12,465 nucleotides of DNA from Allomyces macrogynus ATCC 38327 (lineage: Eukaryota > Blastocladiomycota > Blastocladiomycetes > Blastocladiales > Blastocladiaceae), in assembly GCA_000151295.1 (NCBI GenBank), contig GG745336.1, positions 1,289,025 to 1,301,489 of the forward strand, given 5' to 3'. Shown in pieces: positions 8,778 to 12,465 of the stretch (its first letter is position 1; each line of letters starts with the position of its first letter). Made by a program: the position numbers and the translations under genes. The notes beneath the pieces are model-generated. The model saw nothing but the letters and a program-made list of their open reading frames with translations, ran no database searches and was not told the origin of the DNA.

Positions 8778-8808
8778 CCGCTGCAGGAGCACGTGCTCCT
8801 TGCAGCGG
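8778..8808. repeat. 31-bp near-perfect palindrome centred on an E-box CACGTG
   Basis: The left arm ccgctgcaggagcac is the reverse complement of the right arm except for one extra T (gtgctccttgcagcgg). The centre, 8790-8795, is CACGTG, the core site of bHLH/bHLH-Zip factors. It lies about 360 bp upstream of HAL and 330 bp upstream of the ureohydrolase ATG. It could be an operator-like dimer site for both genes or simply a hairpin-forming repeat; the sequence alone does not decide. Confidence 0.6.
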
Positions 8809-9047
8809 CTGTTCTAGCCGATGCCGGCCATCGCTGCGGAACAGCACAGGCGTAAAGCGGCGAATCTGAGCGTAACCATGTGTAACTCGCGTTTGGCGGG
8901 CCGAAGGCTTGCCGCACGGAAGCAGGGGGCGCCTGTTAGCGTGGTGGAAAGTGCCTGCATAACGCGGCTTTGGATGGCTCGCCCCCATTCTGCTCCATTC
9001 TGCTCGCTTGCTTGCTCTCATCCTTGCTGGCCTGCTTGTGACGTTCT

Positions 9048-9074
9048 CTTGACAAGTACTTGACAAGTATAAAG
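9048..9074 (+). promoter_or_regulatory. TATA box with adjoining tandem 11-bp repeat, ureohydrolase promoter
   Basis: The 11-mer cttgacaagta is present twice head to tail (9048-9058, 9059-9069). The second copy runs into TATAAAG (9068-9074), 64 bp before the ATG at 9138. Position and sequence fit a eukaryotic core promoter. Because the repeat overlaps the TATA box, it may be a duplication of a TATA-proximal factor site. Confidence 0.6.
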
Positions 9075-9137
9075 CTGCACCAACCCTCTCCACCAGCTGT
9101 ACGCCGAGCTGCACGCAACCAAGCATCAATCAGCACG

Positions 9138-10464
9138 ATGTTTGCCAACTTCCCGACCGACGACCCGCGCATGGGCCACATCCTCGTCGACGCGGCGAGC
9201 TGCAAGAGCCTGGCCGATGTGCCCAAGCCCGCGACCGCCAAGAACCGCACCGCCATTATCGGATTCCCGTTTGACCAGGCACGATTGATCTGCACGAGTC
9301 CGCCCGGTTGGTCAAATGAGCTGACAGCACCGATGATCAGGGTGTCGCGCGTAATGGCGGCCGTCCTGGAGCAGCGGGCGGGCCCGACGTGGCGCTGACC
9401 TACATTCGCAAGGTCGGCACCATTGTCAACGCGGAATACGACGTGGATTTGCGGTATGTCGCCGAGTCGAGAGCCTTCGAATTTCATTACGACCAGCGCG
9501 CTGATCATGCATTATTGGCTTCCAGCTCGACCGTCCAGCTCGCCAACGCCGGCCTCGTTGGCAACAACGATACCATGTCCCTCGAAGACGGCCACGCGAT
9601 GCTCCGCAACCGCGTGCGCGACGCGATCCAACACGGCTTTGTGCCGTTTGTGATTGGTGGTGGCAACGACCAATCCTACCCGAACGCGCGCGGCCTGCTC
9701 GACACGCTCTCGCCCACGACGCACTTGACCGTCATCAACATTGACGCACATTTTGACGTGCGTCCGCTCAAGGAGGGCAAGGTCCATTCCGGATCGCCGT
9801 TCCGCCAATTGCTCGAGGACCGCGACTTCCAGACGCGCAAGGGCCATTTCATCGAGTACGCGGCACAGGGCAGCCAGTGCTCGGCCGAACACGTCGCCTA
9901 CCTGCGCAGCCACGACGGCAAGCTGCACGCTGACGTGTCCACGCAGACCGAGATTGTATGGCTCAAGGACGTGATGCGGCACGAGCGCGGGCAGGGGATG
10001 GAAGCGGGCACGTCGCCTTTCGCGCAGCATTTCCGCGCGCTGATTGATCGCGCAGCAAAGGAGCACCCGGACCGCGCGATTTTCGTGTCGTTTGATTTGG
10101 ATGCGGTGCGCTCGGCAGATGCTCCCGTACGTGAATTGTGCTGCGTTGCCCAATTTTCGTTTCTCGGACTGACGCGTTTGGTTCGATTGATATAGGGTGT
10201 GTCGTGTGCGTCGCCCTTGGGGATCACCGCCGACCAGGCCATCGACATTTGCTTCATTGCCGGCGCGAACCCCGCGGTACGATCCCTGTGTAAGCGCTCG
10301 AGTTTCCTGTTCGTAGTGACTGACCGGTCTTTGTTGCGGCATTGTCGTAGGTCAAGCTCGTGGACCTGAGCGAGTTTAGCCCGCGGATTGAAGAGTATCG
10401 CACGGGCCGCTTGGTCGCCATGATGTTCTACTACTTTTGCTTGGGCCTTGCTCAACGTGCGTAG
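9138..10464 (+). CDS. Formiminoglutamase / arginase-family ureohydrolase, five exons
   Basis: Exons 9138-9278, 9341-9453, 9526-10126, 10196-10276 and 10351-10464 give 349 residues in one frame. The ureohydrolase fold is clear: GFPFDQGVARNGGRPGAA (residues 42-59), IDAHFDVR with ligands Asp158, His160 and Asp162, and SFDLDAVRSADAPGVS with Asp275 and Asp277, followed by PLGITADQAIDICFIAG and a C-terminal VKLVDLSEFSP. These are the Mn-binding motifs of arginase, agmatinase and formiminoglutamase. Divergent pairing with histidine ammonia-lyase points to formiminoglutamase, which splits N-formimino-L-glutamate to glutamate and formamide, the end of the histidine pathway. The first metal ligand, normally His in GGGHD or GGGHE, is Asn132 here (IGGGNDQSYPN). 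The start ATG is 64 bp after a TATA box. No frameshift is present. Substrate assignment rests on context; another guanidino or formimino substrate is possible. Confidence 0.9.
9279..9340 (+). other. GC-AG intron 1 of ureohydrolase gene (62 bp)
   Basis: The exon ends CCAG and the intron begins gcacga, with branch gagctgacag and acceptor gatcag. The splice restores GFPFDQ-GVARNGG exactly as the family requires, and no GT nearby gives a usable frame. GC donors are a known minor class; a T-to-C error in the sequence would also explain it. Confidence 0.75.
9454..9525 (+). other. Intron 2 of ureohydrolase gene (72 bp)
   Basis: Donor gtatgt, branch gcgctgat, acceptor ggcttccag. The unspliced frame happens to stay open across it, but splicing gives DVDLRSTVQLANAGLVGN, with better codon bias. 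Confidence 0.8.
10127..10195 (+). other. Intron 3 of ureohydrolase gene (69 bp)
   Basis: Donor gtacgt, branch ggactgac, acceptor ttgatatag. Phase 0 splicing joins RSADAP to GVSCASPLG, the conserved stretch after the last metal-binding Asp. Confidence 0.9.
10277..10350 (+). other. Intron 4 of ureohydrolase gene (74 bp)
   Basis: Donor gtacga, branch tgactgacc, acceptor attgtcgtag. Phase 0 splicing joins AGANPA to VKLVDLSEFSP. Confidence 0.9.
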
Positions 10465-10817
10465 GGTGGGTGTAGAGTGCTTCCATTGTAAGAAGACCAT
10501 CGTTAGTCGCTATTTCGCCTCCATTTCTGAGGATCGAGTGCCCAGGCGCAAGAACTTCTCCGGGTGGAGAGTGTTGAGCCCAACTAATGCAATCCAGCGC
10601 ACTCAAATTCGGCCCTTTTCGGGGCCGCTTTGCTTCGTTGCTCGAGGTGGACATGATAAATCCAATGTTGTGAAGGAGCCCCAGCTCGCCACGTTACCTG
10701 GAGCGCGGCTGTTGATCCGGGTGTTGTGGCTGCTACCCCAGCAACATCGCTGTTGCTTGATTCCAGCACGAGCACAAGCAACCTCTCTCCCCGCAAAGAG
10801 GATACCGCACCGTCATC
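10465..10817 (+). other. Intergenic region, ureohydrolase to FAHD1-like gene
   Basis: Both neighbours are on the plus strand, so this 353-bp stretch carries the 3' UTR of one and the promoter of the other. A CT-rich tract (about 10781-10791) precedes the FAHD1-like ATG. No clear TATA box and no gene are seen. Confidence 0.5.
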
Positions 10818-11745
10818 ATGTCGTCGTTCCGCACCGTTGGCCGCAAGATTGTTGCGATTGGCCGCAACTTCGCGTATGCATCGACCTCAACCAGTTCCCG
10901 TCAACGGCCAGCCCGGCTTGCTGCAACCGTGCCCGGCAGCTTCTTCCAGTGACGATGACTGAACGGGATCCGGTTCATGCACCAGGGACCACGCCAAAGA
11001 GCTTGGCAACGCCGTGCCCTCCAAGCCCATGCTCTTCTTGAAGCCCACGTCGTCGTACGCGGCCAACGGCAAGACGATTGAGATCCCGAGCCAGTGCGAC
11101 GTGCACCACGAGGTCGAGCTCGGTGTGGTCATTGGCCAGACGGCACGCCGCGTGTCCGAAGCCGATGCCATGAAGCACGTCGCTGGTGCGTTCGGGTTCA
11201 CTTTTCATCAGGAAGTGCGCATTCCGTCGCACGACTGACCACGGCGCGACCACGATTTTAGGCTACACACTCGCCATTGACATGACGGCGCGCGACCTGC
11301 AGAACGCGGCCAAGAAGGCGGGCCACCCGTGGTCCGTGGCCAAGGGTTTTGACGACTTCACGCCCATCACCGACATGGTCTCGGCCGAGACGATCAAGGA
11401 CCCGCACAACGTGCGTCTGTGGCTCAAGATCAACGGCGAGACCAAGCAGGACGGCACGACGCAAGACTTTATCTTTGGGTGCGTCTTCGCATCCACTCCG
11501 TTTCCGCACAACCGCACCTTTTCCTGACCTGGTGCCGCAAACACACTAGTATCCCGCGGTTGATCTCGCACGTGTCGCAAATCATGACCCTCGAGGAGGG
11601 CGACGTGATTCTGACCGGCACGCCCAAGGGTGTTGGCCCCGTGCGTCCGGGCGACCACCTCGAGGCCGCAATCGAGTCGGAGGGCGAGCAGGTGCTGCAT
11701 GGCGAGTGGAACGTGGCCGGGCGTCACGTCGACGCCGAGCTGTAG
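10818..11745 (+). CDS. FAHD1: FAHD1-type acylpyruvase / oxaloacetate decarboxylase, four exons
   Basis: Exons 10818-10873, 10986-11185, 11262-11478 and 11550-11745 give 222 residues, the usual length of this small fumarylacetoacetate hydrolase (FAH) family enzyme. Visible motifs are [30 protein letters not shown], the metal-binding [11 protein letters not shown] (Glu61, Glu63), [13 protein letters not shown] (Asp92), and [19 protein letters not shown] near the C-terminus. FAHD1 hydrolyses acylpyruvates and decarboxylates oxaloacetate with Mg2+, in mitochondria in animals. The N-terminus here ([15 protein letters not shown]) is short, with no obvious long targeting peptide. All three introns (10874-10985, 11186-11261, 11479-11549) have gtatgc or gtgcgt donors, CTGAC branches and AG acceptors, and each splice restores a conserved block. 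It is downstream of the ureohydrolase on the same strand, but has its own start region; I see no direct pathway link. Confidence 0.95.
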
Positions 11746-12348
11746 AACAGCCAGCCGGTGACGGTGTTTCCTGTTCCATTTTTCATTGCGCAACATTGAT
11801 ATAGAGCCCGAAATGATTTCTTGCATCGTTGCTCCGATTTTGGCGCTGCCGTTTGCTGCACTGTCCAGTCGTTCACGAAAGCGGTGCCAGCCCCTGCTTG
11901 GTCATGATGGGTCGTTCGAGCAACCAGCCGTCTCCCGCGAGTCAAAGGACCTGAAGGGAGACACTGCCAATCCGCTCCCACGACCCTTGCAAATCGCCCC
12001 CTCACCAGGAACGCCCTTGCCGTTGGCGGTCGCCGAACCTCCTGATGTCCCCTTCGAATACTGGAATGCCCCGTGTCGCCTCGTCTACGCGCCAGCCTGC
12101 TCCCACGCCGTGAACGCGACCTTCTCCTGCATCCGGGCGGGCCGCCGCCGCACGACGCGCACGCGCACGGCAACGTGCGCCGGCCGCGCCGGCGCCTATA
12201 AAAGGCGATGGTGCCCGCACCCCCCAACGCTCTCAGATTGAGCCTGCTCACCCATTCGCACCTTCCCATCGCTCGGGACATTCCATCGCTCGCCTTCGCT
12301 CGCACGCACCCTGCCTGCTGCCCTCGACCCCGCAACCCCGCACTGAAA
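11746..12348 (+). other. Intergenic region, FAHD1-like gene to protoglobin gene
   Basis: This contains the FAHD1 3' UTR and the protoglobin promoter. The part from about 12130 to 12195 is extremely GC-rich, with overlapping inverted GGCGCC/CGGCCG motifs just before the TATA box. An open plus-strand frame crosses the TATA box (11786-12241), has no recognisable domain and is not called. Confidence 0.6.
12194..12208 (+). promoter_or_regulatory. TATA box of protoglobin gene
   Basis: TATAAAAG at 12197-12204 is the best TATA match in the window. It lies inside a short inverted repeat (cgcct...aggcg) and about 150 bp upstream of the ATG at 12349, leaving room for a leader of roughly 120 nt that is CT-rich. 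Confidence 0.65.
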
Positions 12349-12465
12349 ATGAAGCACATCAGCCGCGACGCCGCTCCTACACGAACCTGATGGCCGCGGT
12401 TCACCTACGTGGCCGAGTTTGTCGATTTCGGTGACGCCGACAGGGCCGCGATCAAGGGCGCCGCG
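12349..12465 (+). CDS. Protoglobin-domain protein, N-terminus (runs off right edge), two indels
   Basis: The ATG has an aaaATG context behind a strong TATA box. The reading MKHISRDAA, then YTNLMA, then RFTYVAEFVDFGDADRAAIK resembles the start of the fungal single-domain protoglobin (globin-sensor) proteins, heme proteins with an MKHI start and an R-x-x-Y-x-x-x-F first helix. The three pieces lie in different frames. One base is apparently missing near 12374-12376 and one is extra near 12393-12397, so the first and last pieces are back in the same frame. Read literally, the frame stops after 13 residues (TGA 12388-12390). Such proteins bind heme and may sense or handle O2, CO or NO. The proximal His and the heme pocket are beyond the window. 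Confidence 0.65.

Larger units (their letters stand above)
8419..9137. promoter_or_regulatory. Shared divergent upstream region of HAL and the ureohydrolase gene
   Basis: The two histidine-pathway genes are transcribed outward from this 719-bp region. Near the ureohydrolase side there is a TATA box with a tandem repeat (9048-9074). In the middle is a 31-bp near-palindrome around CACGTG (8778-8808). On the HAL side, the minus strand shows only a weak AT-rich element (about 8577-8583). Open frames in this segment have no recognisable domain and I do not call a gene. Confidence 0.6.

Noticed and set aside
8530..9129. 199-codon minus-strand frame in the divergent promoter region
   Set aside because: No family resemblance, and it spans the palindrome and the TATA box of the ureohydrolase gene; it is more likely open by composition.
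11786..12241. 151-codon plus-strand frame between FAHD1 and the protoglobin
   Set aside because: It crosses the strongest TATA box in the window, lacks a domain, and its composition matches the local GC-rich promoter rather than coding sequence.
1..12465. tRNA or rRNA genes, CRISPR arrays, insertion sequences, bacterial operon signals
   Set aside because: None were seen. The spliceosomal introns and TATA boxes mark the window as eukaryotic nuclear DNA, and the only repeats are the short ones listed.

Overview
This is a GC-rich eukaryotic nuclear window with compact, intron-containing genes. About a dozen introns of roughly 60-126 bp are visible. Most have GT...AG borders (gtacgt, gtatgt, gtgcgt, gtacgc) and a CTGAC-like branch point 15-40 nt before the acceptor. 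Together with the gene content (metazoan-type histidine ammonia-lyase, a formiminoglutamase-type ureohydrolase, a TRAPPC12-like subunit and a fungal-type protoglobin), this suggests an early-diverging, zoosporic-type fungus, perhaps Blastocladiomycota. The lineage is an inference; the eukaryotic nature is directly visible.

Layout. (1) Positions 1-846, minus strand: 5' part of a gene for a protein with a long disordered N-terminus and a CUE ubiquitin-binding domain; it runs off the left edge. (2) 1310-2353, minus: the TPR-containing body of a TRAPPC12-like vesicle-tethering subunit, with one intron and two apparent single-base frameshifts. Just upstream (2368-2656, minus) lies a short, strongly codon-biased two-exon coding unit of unknown identity. 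(3) 2657-4171: about 1.5 kb with no gene I can support. (4) 4172-6160, plus: a four-exon gene for an unrecognised seven-transmembrane protein with a long Pro/Gly/Ser/Gln-rich tail. (5) 6628-8418, minus: histidine ammonia-lyase (three exons). (6) 9138-10464, plus: a formiminoglutamase/arginase-family enzyme (five exons, one with a GC-AG intron). (7) 10818-11745, plus: a FAHD1-type acylpyruvase (four exons). (8) 12349-end, plus: start of a protoglobin-domain protein behind a clear TATA box, with two compensating indels.

Functionally the centre of the window is a divergently arranged pair of histidine-catabolism genes. The lyase catalyses the first step (histidine to urocanate). The ureohydrolase, if it is a formiminoglutamase, catalyses the last step (formiminoglutamate to glutamate). 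They share a 0.72-kb intergenic region that holds a 31-bp near-perfect palindrome centred on CACGTG and a tandem 11-bp repeat abutting a TATA box. The urocanase and imidazolonepropionase steps are not in the window.

The most unusual points are the seven-TM protein of unknown family, the Asn in place of the first metal-binding His in the ureohydrolase, the palindrome in the shared promoter region, and repeated one-base indels in otherwise conserved exons, which look more like sequence error than gene decay.
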